Both the position numbers and the translations under genes were made by a program. Below the pieces are notes generated by a model. The model was not told the DNA's origin, ran no database searches, and saw nothing but the letters and a program-made list of their open reading frames with translations. A stretch of 64,000 nt of DNA from Cladophialophora immunda. Its lineage: Eukaryota; Ascomycota; Eurotiomycetes; Chaetothyriales; Herpotrichiellaceae. Shown one piece after another: positions 33,033-43,137 of the stretch. Positions within the stretch are counted from its first letter, which is position 1; the number at the start of each line of letters is the position of its first letter. Where the stretch lies: contig NW_015622543.1 in assembly GCF_000835495.1 (NCBI RefSeq), positions 5,382,619 through 5,446,618 on the forward strand, in the 5' to 3' direction.

Positions 33033-35984
33033 ATGGCCGACGCAGTTGCAGAACAGCAAGGTCGAGATATGGCAAATGTAGTCTACGGCCCAGCTGGACA
33101 TTTCAGCCCAGAAGTCAGCAATCTGCGATCATATGTGCAGCATGTCCTAGATCTTTTGAAACAATACGATCCAAATAGCCAGTTACGTGGCTATCTCCAG
33201 GACAGTATACACGATTTAGCCAATTTTGGAAGAAAGAAGCTTCAAGGTCGGAACACGACTCCAGACGCACCGAAGCTCGCGACGAAAGACTTGATGTTGT
33301 CTTTTGTAACAATACCTCAACGCTCAGATAGTCCCGTGGATCAGCTCTCGCCAGACGACAACTTGGATAAGTTCCTTGGCGAGTTCAGGAAAAAGTTATT
33401 TGAGAGCGGTGATGCAATGATGAGCATCTGGTAAGTCGAGTTTGAAGTACGGAACAGGGTAAGGCTGAATAGATGCATTGCAGTTGCTTAGCTCCCACTC
33501 CCATTGAAGACGTCGGTGCGATCATGTCATTAAGATCAAAGATGTTTGGTTCACCGTCTCGCATCCGTCGCAAGTACGAAGCCCCACGGATTGGCATCAT
33601 CCTCACCATTGACGAATATTGGCTCCTCGGCACCGAGATTTGCGAAAACTTACTAGGAATTACGAATGCAGAAGAGCGTCTTTTGATACCGGCTGAGAAC
33701 TTTACTGCCCAAGGTATTTCAATCCAAGTTCTGATACGGACCACTACATTGCTTATTGCTTCTGCCAGCTTCGGAGTCCGTTCCGTTCCTTCGTGACCTG
33801 GATTGGAACAGATTCGAGTTTGAGTGGTGCCGTGATCCCCCAAACTGGACTTCATCCTTCGACATGTACATTTGGGCATTGCATACGACCCAGCCGAAGG
33901 TCGAAGGAGTCACGGTCTACGTCAGACAGGTGCAACCCCGCTGGGAAGTACTGCTTGCATATAGGCAAACTCAAGACGAAACTTACTCAAATCCCAGAAG
34001 GCTCTTAGTTGACTCTCGGAACGCCTTTGGTGCAACACCAGCCGATCTGGAATGTCCCGAGTTGATTGCAATTAGATTGATGCTTTCAATTGCTTCCCTG
34101 CTTTGCGAGGACAACAGGAAATTCCGCGATTCATGCCTGAATCGCATATCTCAGCTAGTACGTTCCGAATCCATTCTCCCTTTTGCGTCTTGCTGCGCAG
34201 ATACAGACGCTGAAGATTATTCCCCGTCAGAGGCTGAGCGGACGCAAACGGCCGTCCCGAGAGAAAATCAACTTCCTTCTGCATCTGGACGATCACAGGC
34301 AATGCGGGCTCCGAGGAATACGGAGGACGAAAGGCCTGGTACAGGACATCTCAGACTTTGCTAAACAGGTGCAACTAGCACGCTCGCAAGCAGTGGATGC
34401 GGTAAGCGAGCGATGTGACAAGCTGGCCCGAGATCTGGGAAACCTTGAACATGATCTCAGAAGCTTGGGGGAAATGTTTACGGAGACAAGTGACATGGTT
34501 AGTATGGCCGCCCTCTGTTTGTTCGCATACATAATTCAGTCTGATTCAAGCACAGATAAAGATGCAGGTTGACTTGGAGCAGATTAGCTTCACGGGGGTA
34601 CTGGCTCTGCTCGCTGCAATATACTTGCCCTTTACATTCACAGCGGTAAGCGTCTCGACCAAATGATAACGATTCAGAGAATAATAGTAGCGGCTCTCAG
34701 GGGATGTTTGGCATGAATCTTAAAGATCCTTTATGGTCAACGAGCACGTCACATACAAGCAACAAAACTTCTGCATCCTCGAAATTGGTCAGCAGTCAGA
34801 GCAATTTGACTACTCAAAGTCAACTCTCAAGTGCCACAGCAATCGTCCATGCCACAACGACGTCTCCAGCACCTGCGCTGATCTCGACAGATTCTGCGAA
34901 TCTTACAGCCTCTTTCGCCGCAGCCCTTGCCAGTCAGCCTGGTTCATATCTGTTCAACTTCAAACAGTTTTGGTACATCGCAGTGTCCGTGACGGCTGCC
35001 ACCATCTTTCTGCCAATCGTTGTCGGACCAGCCTTTCGAGCCACTGTTCAATTCTCTTACAACCACAGAGAAGTCTGGAGGCTCCTTGTGTTTTTAACCC
35101 TCGCAACCGGCTCCATTACTCTCGGCGTCCTGGAAGGCTTCATCGCTGCATGCGTCTTTGGGACAATACAAGCCTTCTTAGCCTTGTTCATGCTGATCAA
35201 AAGATCACGGAAACCCACCAATGACAAGCCGGTAAATCGATGGATACTCTATGCTTCGGTAGTTGCGGGGTGTATGTCTTTCGACCTCTTGCACCTGAAT
35301 TGGGCATTTGATCCCAAATCCTCGATTTTGACATCCATCTCGAGTTTGAGATCTGGATACACATTATGGCCCTCGCTGACTGGGGTTGTGGCTCCGTTCT
35401 GGCTGTTCTACCTCTGGGTCTGGAATGACAGGCCTCTTCCCGAAATGGCCAATATTGATCGGCTGTCTGCTAGGATTCCTCTACTGCCCATGTTTCTCAA
35501 CAAGATCGACCACCTGAAGAACAACCACCTAGCCACGCGAGAGAGCCGCGCAGCTCTGCGCAGTATTTTCATCTTGTTCGGCTGTGGCTTCAACGTCATG
35601 TTGAGCCTTTTTCTACCTTTTGGCTTGTACCTCGGTCTGGTGCTTACCTACTTTGGACTCTACGGTGTTCACAAATGTTTAGTAGCCTCTACAAGGCGGG
35701 ACAGCTTAGCAGACGGCTTTTCCGGAAGCAAGATCACTTGGTTGATATTTGAGATAGTGGTCGTGCTCTCTAGTTTGTTCTGGATCTTCAGCAATTTGGG
35801 AGTTTTAATGGGCGCTCCCGGTTTGTTTCCTTGGCTCGCCCTACGCGCCATCTACTCCAAGAGATTCATTCCTTGGGTGTTCAGGACGTTGCGTCAGGCG
35901 GCTCGAGCTTTTCGCAGTAGCAGATCAGCTACTGCAGTTGTTAATCAAGCACAGGACTCGACCCGACATCATCAACAGGTATGA
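33033..35984 (+). CDS. CorA-like Mg2+ transporter with extra C-terminal multi-pass membrane domain
   Basis: Six exons: 33033-33430, 33484-33713, 33769-34157, 34201-34497, 34556-34645 and 34701-35984 (895 aa). The soluble N-terminal part is large. A helical stalk (DAVSERCDKLARDLGNLEHD) leads to TM1 (FTGVLALLAAIYLPFTFTA) and, across intron 5, GMFGMN, the CorA Gly-Met-Asn motif at residues 472-474. The outer loop is Ser/Thr-rich and CorA TM2 is near FKQFWYIAVSVTAATIFLP. CorA proteins normally stop soon after TM2; here about 320 more residues carry some six or seven further helices. Intron 3 may be 43 nt (as given) or may end at 34230; both keep frame. An intron at the final GTATGAG could extend the C-terminus. 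Confidence 0.75.
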
Positions 35985-36200
35985 GTATACCTCAGGCTGT
36001 TGGCATCATAGGTGTTGGCTGGTGTCAAATCGACACATTCAGTATCCTCGGAGCTTATCGGCGGGAGCAACGGAGATGAGGTGAAATGACAACTTTTGAG
36101 TCTAGGCCTTTCCCTTACGCTACTTCAGAGGACTGGCAACTCTCAAGTGACGGCGAGCAGCACAGCGCAGTGGGTGAGTGCGTGTGTCTCCGTGGTGGTC

Positions 36201-36244
36201 GTGCCAAGACATAGCGACATGGCGATGTCGTTATGTCTTGGCAC
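36201..36244. repeat. Near-perfect inverted repeat (20-bp arms, 4-nt loop)
   Basis: Left arm 36201-36220 (GTGCCAAGACATAGCGACAT), loop GGCG at 36221-36224, right arm 36225-36244 (ATGTCGTTATGTCTTGGCAC). The arms match at 19 of 20 positions. The one mismatch is G against T, which would be a G-U pair in RNA, so a transcript would fold as an unbroken 20-bp stem. Confidence 0.92.
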
Positions 36245-36288
36245 CCAGCAGCCATCCACCCAGCAGCCATCCACCCAGCAGCCATCCA
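36244..36288 (+). repeat. 15-bp tandem repeat, 3 perfect copies
   Basis: Unit CCCAGCAGCCATCCA three times without change, starting at the last base of the hairpin. A partial fourth copy begins CCCA at 36289. Confidence 0.92.
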
Positions 36289-36297
36289 CCCACCATG

Positions 36298-36327
36298 TCA
36301 CCTCATTCGACATCACCTCATTCGACA
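36298..36327 (+). repeat. 15-bp tandem repeat, 2 perfect copies
   Basis: Unit TCACCTCATTCGACA twice, 9 bp after the first tandem array. Same unit length as the neighbouring array but different sequence. Confidence 0.88.
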
Positions 36328-36855
36328 CTTCTCGAGTGTCTGGAGGAGGCGAAAGCAATCGAGACCATAATCACGACGCGTGCTCGGAGTCAAGTCAGCG
36401 CAATCACACCAAATATATATGCTTACGAGTTGCTTTCCCTGAGCCGATCCCAGCGGCATACTTTCGTCACTAGTCTACGTCAAAATGCGTTCAAACGGAT
36501 AGGCAGTGATCGATGAAGTTGATGTGGTGGCTATTCTATCATCTGTCTCCTATAATTAACCTTAATAACAATTGTCAAGGTGACGACGAACAAGAATAAA
36601 CAACTGGCCTTGGGAGACTGAAAAGGACCGACCGTGATGACTCCTTTAAATGCACTATGAGCTACCAGACGGACGGACGACTTGAGAATCGGGACCCGAG
36701 TCCAAAGTCTAACCCATTTATTCTCGGAGAGGTCGCCCATGAGTAGATCTTTCGAAAGTTATCTCTATCTACTAAGATCGTTCCTCCTCCTGTAGAACTC
36801 TCGAAGTACTATCGACGAGCTTCCTCGCTGTCTTCGGATATCATCCATGACATTG

Positions 36856-37443
36856 TCAAGCGAATGGCCCGTTGGTGATGAGAAAGGACTTGGTATAGGT
36901 AGGACCTGATCTGTATATACAGTCGTTTGGCGCCCCGAGGGCACCCAGTCGATAGAAAACAATCTCGCCGCTGTTGCAATTGGACCCGGTGAAAGTCCAT
37001 ATGTAATCGTTTTGAATCTGGGATCCTACTTCGACAGCTGAGAAAGTGAGCGCCGGGGATGCAAGGTTGTGGCCTGAAATTTTTTCTGTCAGTACTAATA
37101 GGTTTTGGCATTGCGTGCATGATCGGACGATGCACCTTTCGCGACAGGGATACACCGGCCGCGCCTGTATGTGAAGTCCAGACCAAGATTTTTCGGGAAG
37201 TCTTCGATGCCCCATGAAAACCAGAGGAGGTGCTCACTTACATTCATTCAAGGTGCCGACTGTGAAGACCTGGGAATTCCCCCCCTCACATTGACCGCTT
37301 GACGGATAGAACGCGAAGGTAGCCTCCCAGGCGTTGCGAGCCGCAAGTCCCCTAGGAATTGAAGTTGTATCTGTCGAAGGTCGCGCGTAGGACAGGGCTC
37401 CCACTGACACAAGGACCATCTGAAAAGGAAATAAAATCTTCAT
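36856..37443 (-). CDS. Small secreted cysteine-containing protein
   Basis: Two exons, 37443-37242 and 37073-36856, separated by a 168-nt intron (GTAAGT...TTTCAG), giving 139 aa. Residues 1-20 (MKILFPFQMVLVSVGALSYA) are a signal peptide. The mature protein has four cysteines (GQCEGG, LNECHNL, GSNCNS, PNDCIY), consistent with two disulfides. The junction gives VGTLNECHNLASPALTFSAV. It is not a member of a family I recognise. The intron has a second CATACAG acceptor and an open frame with five extra cysteines, so an alternative isoform is possible. Located beside repeat-rich, gene-poor DNA. Role (effector, surface, antimicrobial or other) cannot be inferred. Confidence 0.7.
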
Positions 37444-39622
37444 TATGATCGCTGTGATAAATTATATGTAGGAAAAGCTTCTCGGTAGACTGCAGCGTGA
37501 TGAATTGCTGTAGCCTTCTTACTTCTCGCCGTCTCGTCTCAGTTGTCGACAACTCCTGGCCATCTCCAGCTCTTATACGCTGAACCTGTCAGTCGGTAGT
37601 CCCCCAGCGTGCGTCATAGCAACGGACTCATTATGGAACTCGACAACCATAAGGAGTAATATATCATACCCGAATTTAAGAATCTGACATTTTGCGGTTG
37701 CTAGCTTTACCTTCCAACCCTCAAAAAGTATAGTCAGGGTGATAATTGCAAGAACATGTTGAGGGTGCAACGCGGTACAAGCAGCAACCTTGGTCACCGT
37801 AGTAGGGATTAATCATAATAAGATTCATGATCTCCTTTGAAAATTGTCAACTGGGCACAAAAGCATCCTTCCTGCGGCGCTAGCCCATCTAACCGGCTGG
37901 GGGCGCAGCGGAGGTCAGCAAAGGGCGGCATCACCCCGGCTACCAATCAAGAGGGATCTAAGCAGGGTGGTTGCTCTACTTGGCAATTCAAGAGTCAAAA
38001 CGAGGGCCAAAAGTCGCCTGCATGCCTCGCAAAGGAATACGAGCTTGCGGCGAGGCTTGAAGGACTGGAAGTAGACTTTTCCCTTGGAGGGCGCGCCAGG
38101 GCGTTTTCCTGAGCCATTAATTGGGGACCGATCTGGCTGACCGTGTCGGATCTCACAGCACCGTGGGTGGCTTGGTTGCTACGTCGCCGCCAAGGACCAA
38201 GGTAAACTTGTCGTCGTCTTGGCTGAGCTTGATGAGACCCTGTTTCCTTGTATATTGTTGGAAGAGGTGGGTTAAGCTAACGTTGTCGAAGGAATAATGT
38301 CGAAGTATCAGAAAGGTGACTGGCGGGATTGCGCAAGAGGAACCGTCACAAATGTCAACGCCTGAACTAGCCCTGACCATTTCGATCGGCACACCTGGCA
38401 AGCCTGGGACACAGGCGTTTCAGCTTCGACGACTGTGGTGGCTACAGTGATCTCGTTCGAACCAGTAGCAGAACAATTCTTCAAGCGAATGGAAGATCCG
38501 GCGCTTACTTGTAGTTCCTAGCTAAACACGCTGGTTTTTCCGCGCGTCTTCGCATTCACTTCCACGCTTCTGAGTCAAACGCGAACCTCTGCAGAGCGCA
38601 GGACTCTCACTGCTTTCTCGATTAGCATCATCGGAGCAGGTATGAGAATTGATCGCCGGGGGCATAGGCAAACATGCTTGTTCATCAGACCTTGAAAGAC
38701 GGCTTGGCAAAGAGTTCTTTGTCGGAGAAGTGTTGATTCGTACTCCGCATTTCTGAGAACTGCCTAGGGAGGTTGAGCATTTCATTGTTGGTGAGACAGC
38801 TCCCAAGTAGACTACTCAAAGGACACTATACCAATGCACCACTTGCTGGTGCTACGTCGAGATGACTCAGCATACTACTTAGGTGGTCTCCGGGAAAACC
38901 TGAAAACTTATTGTCTCTCGTCCTCCTTCTGATTGACCGCCGCCCCTTGAGGTGTTGCCCACCCTCGGCTCACCTACTGCTTCCTGAGCGCCCAGGGAGA
39001 ACCCAAGAAAGAGCCCAACTAGGCCGCTTTGGGGCGCGTGTCAAGGCCAAAATCTCGTCAGCAAGCTTTTCAAGAGGGGCAACCAGGAACAGGTAACCAT
39101 GCCCGTCACCTCACCTTGGGGTTACTCGCCAGGCCACGTGTCGAACACCAAATTTTCCAAAGGTGTTGTCGAGTTGGAGATCGCGACCACGGAGACCATG
39201 TGTTTGAAGTCCGCTCGGACCAGTTGAGCTTCCAGTTTTGGGGACAAGAGCTGGTGACAAAGACTCAGCAATCAATGACACGAGATCAATTGAGGCAGCT
39301 CTACCATCTCTGTGTTCAATTGACGTCTATATCTTGCACTCGAATCAATGACTCTCGAGAGGCGTTTTGAAAGATTGCTCTATTCTTCTCGCTGTAATAG
39401 TCTGTGAGAGCCCGAGTGCCTGTCTAGTCCCCCGTAACGCTCGCGCCGTGCCAATCACAATGCTTTTTCGACGCTGTCTCGGATGCTGCTTGCTCCAAAA
39501 TGTCCCAAACCAACTGAAAAGAATTCTATTTGTACAGCAACAGTTCTTTGGGTATAGCCCCCTTTTTCTCCCCATAAACCGACGCATGTCTTGCGCCATC
39601 TTCCCTGTTGGATCTCTGTCAG
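37444..39622. other. Gene-poor region
   Basis: Two minus-strand frames, 38153-38401 (82 codons) and 38522-38806 (94 codons), are somewhat protein-like but lack known motifs or supported introns. Others overlap each other and look like chance. Confidence 0.3.
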
Positions 39623-39638
39623 CCCCCCCCCCCCCCCC
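39623..39638 (+). repeat. Poly-C run (16 C)
   Basis: Uninterrupted C16. Such runs are error-prone in both sequencing and replication, so the exact length is uncertain. Confidence 0.85.
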
Positions 39639-39793
39639 AGTCCGCCATGCGCCATTGAGAGAAGCTGCCAAATCCATGTCTCGTGTTTCATATCAACATT
39701 GTCGTTGCGATCTTGATGTCGTCACACGTCAAGAGAAGGTTCGTCATATGCTCCTTTGCAATCCACAAAACTTTAGCCTGGGTCCGATTCAAG

Positions 39794-40519
39794 TCAACAA
39801 ATCACGCTGACCGTTTCAAGATGGATGACGGCCACCGTGGGAGCAGGAGGGGATGACGATTTTCTCTCGAGCCGTTTGGCGAGGTCCTGAATAGCATATT
39901 CCCAGTCCGTGCCCAGAATGAAGTCGAATCGCACAGGGTTGTCATCTGGGACAACCATGTATGCCCAGTTGATGAGCATGTTGGGGGCATCTCTGTGATA
40001 GAGAGCAATATGGGCGATTCCTAGAATTTCTAGCCGGGTCCCATTGACTGTGTGAAGGCTTTCGCACTTATCTCGTTGTGCAGGAGAGAGGTTTGCGACT
40101 GGAGTGTACCGCCCATGAATGTCATTGACGACGTGCTCTTTGACAAAGGAAAACCCCAAGGCGCCAGGGTCGACCCTGGCAAGGAACCCTAGAGTGGCAT
40201 ATGGGCAAACGTTGTTCCCCGGAACGTACAATTCCGAGATACGTCCTTCATCTTCGTTCACTATGGGACGCGTGAGGTCCCTGAGGATTGCATTAACCTC
40301 CTTCAGGTTTGTCCGAGGGTTGATGGCAGTGAAGGCGTGCATCCGCAAGACAGGTCTGTGCCCTGGGGTAAAGAAGGCGAGGAAACGTTTCCTGAGAGTG
40401 TGCCATTTGGAGGGCTTTCGATGGTCATTCGTGGTTTGGCTCTGTTCACCATCGGAGGCACTTTCGCTCATGTTCACCGCAGTCTGCGAGTCGGAGCTGG
40501 GGTTGGCCGGCTTCGACAC
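39794..40519 (-). CDS. Hypothetical protein with retropepsin-like features
   Basis: Single 241-codon frame. The N-terminus is polar, followed by a basic stretch (KPSKWHTLRKRF). From about residue 100 the layout resembles a retropepsin-like aspartic protease: hydrophobic strand then Asp-x-Gly (LARVDPGALGFSFVKEHVVN, where typical enzymes have D-T/S-G), a middle strand (LEILGIAHIAL) and a closing hydrophobic-hydrophobic-Leu-Gly-x-Asp-Trp (FDFILGTDWEY), as in Ty3/gypsy or domesticated proteases. The DPG in place of DT/SG would probably impair catalysis. No reverse transcriptase or integrase frame was recognised nearby, so this may be a domesticated or decayed fragment. The fold assignment is inferred from pattern only. 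Confidence 0.5.
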   Translation of the reverse strand: MSKPANPSSDSQTAVNMSESASDGEQSQTTNDHRKPSKWHTLRKRFLAFFTPGHRPVLRMHAFTAINPRTNLKEVNAILRDLTRPIVNEDEGRISELYVPGNNVCPYATLGFLARVDPGALGFSFVKEHVVNDIHGRYTPVANLSPAQRDKCESLHTVNGTRLEILGIAHIALYHRDAPNMLINWAYMVVPDDNPVRFDFILGTDWEYAIQDLAKRLERKSSSPPAPTVAVIHLETVSVIC

Positions 40520-41252
40520 CTGTCACTGCGTTATCCTTGGACAGCAAACCGACCTGCCTGCACATGCACAACGGCGGCTTGCATGTGTAACCCGCTGGCT
40601 TTCAGTGGCCAGTTCCTGCACCAGTGGTTGACAAGCAGGTGCCTGAGCAATGTTCGGGCCTTGGAGGGCGACAATAACGCAGTTGGGGGTTGGCAAAACG
40701 TTCTAGGTAAGGAACAGGTAGGACTGAAGAGTCGAAATTTCGAAATGAACTGGCGGATAAGGACTTCAAGGACAGCGAAACCAGAGTATGATATCTTTTC
40801 AATGGACTGGGACGTCGAGCGCAGTAGGTAAGGGCTTTTGGGGAATTAAGTAATAAGGAAGCTCCAACGCTCGAACGAACCCAACAGACCGAGCGAACTT
40901 TCGCCAGAAGCTTGCTCGCTTTACTAACGTGCGTCGTGCGCCGGAGATTCGTTGACACGTGGGCGCGTCTGAATTGTCAGTCAAAGCGGCGAAATCTCCA
41001 CCTGAGGGCACTTTCACCGCCACCTCTATGGCTGACAACTTTCGTGAAACCCTCAGCCTTCCCCTCAAATCAGTCCAGCAGACTCAAAACTTGGAGTGGC
41101 AGGATGGGCATGTCAATCCCGACAAGACCATAGAGGAGCTGGCGACTCCCGTCCGCGAATTGTTTAGAATATATATCTATCTAGAATCAATCGAACAGAA
41201 TCCCAGCTGACATTCTTCTTCACCAAGACGACAAACGGGCATGGCAGCTAAG
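40520..41252. other. Intergenic region
   Basis: Upstream of the retropepsin-like ORF and of the DUF6594 fragment. A 61-codon plus-strand frame starting with the ATG at 41028 (MADNFRETLSLPLKS) is weakly protein-like; no support beyond that. Confidence 0.3.
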
Positions 41253-41964
41253 CGGAATTAAAAGCACATAACGGGGCGGACCTCAGGAAACGGAAGATTG
41301 TCGAAGCGCGGGAAAAGTTGGAGGGATATTGTCAGTCCCTCTTTTCCCATCTCGTTCCTCCCGACTCATATGACATGTATCTCCAGATTCGTTCCTCCTC
41401 CGGGTTGCAGAGATCATGAAGACCCAGAAACCAGAACGACACAACTTGGAATCTCTCAGGCGTTGGCTCGGGAGTGACCAAGGCGGCAACCATTTCCTGG
41501 CTGGAGCGGGAATCGAGGCAACGGCCTGGGACCAAGATAGCTTTGACGATATGCTCAGTCTCAAACCCCAAAACGATCGGTTTGCCCAGTGGATCATCGA
41601 CACAGTCATCCCAACATACCATCGTCGCATTGGGCACTGGTTCCACCAGAAAATCAAACGAGGCGATCTCGGTGACCTTTGGCACTACAGTGACGAACCA
41701 TTCATTCACATTGGCAACGCGGTTTGCATCTTGTTATCCTCGCTGCTGCCTTCATGCTGCATATTTGCACTTTACGCGGTACAAGAAACTCTGGCACGCC
41801 TTATACTTATCGCTTGTTTCAATCTTGTCTTTGCCATCGTCATGACCTTTGTTGTGCAGGCGCGACGACAGGACGTTTTTGCTGCGACCACCGCACTTGC
41901 AGCGGTCCAGGTCGTCTTTGTTGGCGGAATTGACGTTGTTTATGTTACCAAGAAGGGATCCTAG
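41253..41964 (+). CDS. DUF6594 family membrane protein, 5' end missing or undetected
   Basis: The C-terminal exon (41397-41964) clearly matches fungal DUF6594: HNLESLRRWLGSDQGGNHFL, a linker, then three membrane helices (NAVCILLSSLLPSCCIFALY; ARLILIACFNLVFAIVMTFV; VFAATTALAAVQVVFVGG), with the family's QARRQDVFAATTALAAVQV. A likely preceding exon, 41253-41330 (AELKAHNGADLRKRK...), joins it in frame to give KLEGYYSFLLRVAEI. The usual family N-terminus (about 60 residues) was not found, so the gene is either truncated or has a small undetected exon. An ATG at 41416 within the C-terminal exon could give a 182-aa product. Family function is unknown. Confidence 0.6.
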
Positions 41965-42290
41965 ACATGAAATCTAGGAAGAGAATGCTAGGACTTCAGA
42001 ACCGAAGCGAGGACTGTCAAATTTGCCCCCACACCATCATCCGCCTCGCCGTGAAGGAATCCCAGTGTGATTTACTCCGTACCAAAATACCCCCGTGTAC
42101 CGCGGCGTTTTGTTGAAGCACTACGGTATCATCCTGAATTTGTCGGCCTTGGGACTGGTTTCGCAAGTTGCTCCTTCTTCTTGTCTCGGTCTGTTTTGAT
42201 AACGTTCGCCTTTGTGGTCCGAGCGGCTGCTTCACGAGCTGCCGCTTGCGCCTTTTGCTCTGCCACGGCCATTAAGCAAGGGATGCTGAT

Positions 42291-42737
42291 TCAACTTCCG
42301 TAAAACATACCTGGAGTTTGAGGAGGCCCTTCGATGGTAGCAATACAACCAGAACTAGAGCTTCTATTGGTTGACACACCTTTGCAGAACAGTGCCTCCA
42401 TCGGCAGGTCAGGCGCTATATAGAGAGTAATTGCCTCGGTCTCCGGAATAGTCCTTGCCCGGGTCCATCGAGCCTCGAGCTTTTGAACACATCTATACTT
42501 TCTCCCATCGCTGGTTTCGACTATCCATGGATCCGCCAGCTGATCTGCTGCATGTTTTCCCCGGAGTCTTGCCGCAGTGGACTCGGAGATCAAGCAACAA
42601 GCGGGGTTTATGGCGGCGTCTTCGAACATTCTGACGTCCTGGAAGCCCGGCATAGATACTCCCCCATTCTTGCTGTTGGCTACGACCGACACAACGACTC
42701 CGTTACTAGGCTGTCCTTTCTGTCAGCTACGGGATGA
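42291..42737 (-). CDS. Possible hypothetical protein, retropepsin-like pattern
   Basis: Frame open across this span after an acceptor (GCTGACAG) near 42727. It includes INPACCLISESTAARLRGKH, DPWIVETSDGRKYRCV and EAITLYIAPDLPMEAL. This spacing (acid/Ala turn, then N/S-hydrophobic-I-S, then a W-x-V...D-G strand) resembles retropepsin-like domains, although the catalytic Asp-x-Gly is absent. An upstream exon ending near 42768 in the same phase (KRKLFTSRPM) and a 100-codon frame at 43052-43354 containing a tandem N-A-R repeat may belong to the same gene, but the model is not resolved. Could equally be a relic. Confidence 0.3.
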
Positions 42738-43106
42738 CTTTTGTCAGCGCTCTGAGCCTCACCATGGGTCTTGATGTGAATAGTTTCCTCTTCCAGCACC
42801 CGAGTAGGCAAGGACACTTTCGGGGCCGGTCCCTCAGGACGCGGTCAGGTTGGTGCCGATAGTTTTGAGGCTCGCTCACCACGATCACGAAGTTGGAGCT
42901 GATGTCTGGAAATCCCATACCGTAAGAGCCGTGAGCCTCATGAGAACAAGATCGGTGGCGGCAGCTCATATTTGAGCTTTGTGTCGTCAGGCTGAGGCAC
43001 CACTTGGGAGCGCCAGGCAAGACGGTTGCCCTGCGCCTTGGATTGTGATACCTATGGCCACGGAGCAAGTGTGAACTTGCAAGGCGCAGTCATCTGCTGA
43101 AGGCGG

Positions 43107-43137
43107 GCGTTAAGTCGAGCGTTAATTCGAGCGTTCG
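43107..43137 (-). repeat. 12-bp tandem repeat, about 2.5 copies
   Basis: GCGTTAAGTCGA, GCGTTAATTCGA, then GCGTTCG on the plus strand. Read on the minus strand in a 100-codon frame it encodes a repeated Asn-Ala-Arg. Confidence 0.6.

Larger units (their letters stand above)
35985..36855. other. Repeat-bearing intergenic region
   Basis: Holds the hairpin (36201-36244) and the tandem repeats (36244-36288, 36298-36327) listed separately. Outside these nothing gene-like is seen. Confidence 0.5.

Noticed and set aside
36201..36327. CRISPR-like array
   Set aside because: The units are directly adjacent without spacers and the organism is a fungus. These are simple tandem repeats.
36096..36473. A 125-codon frame across the hairpin and tandem repeats
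   Set aside because: Its apparent repeats (TQQPS units) simply come from the 15-bp DNA repeat, and the rest has no protein-like features. An opposite-strand frame exists as well.
37083..37220. Extra exon of the small secreted protein (frame with PCRERCIVRSC)
   Set aside because: Not used in the main model because the exon 1 donor phase does not fit its acceptor. Kept only as a possible alternative isoform.
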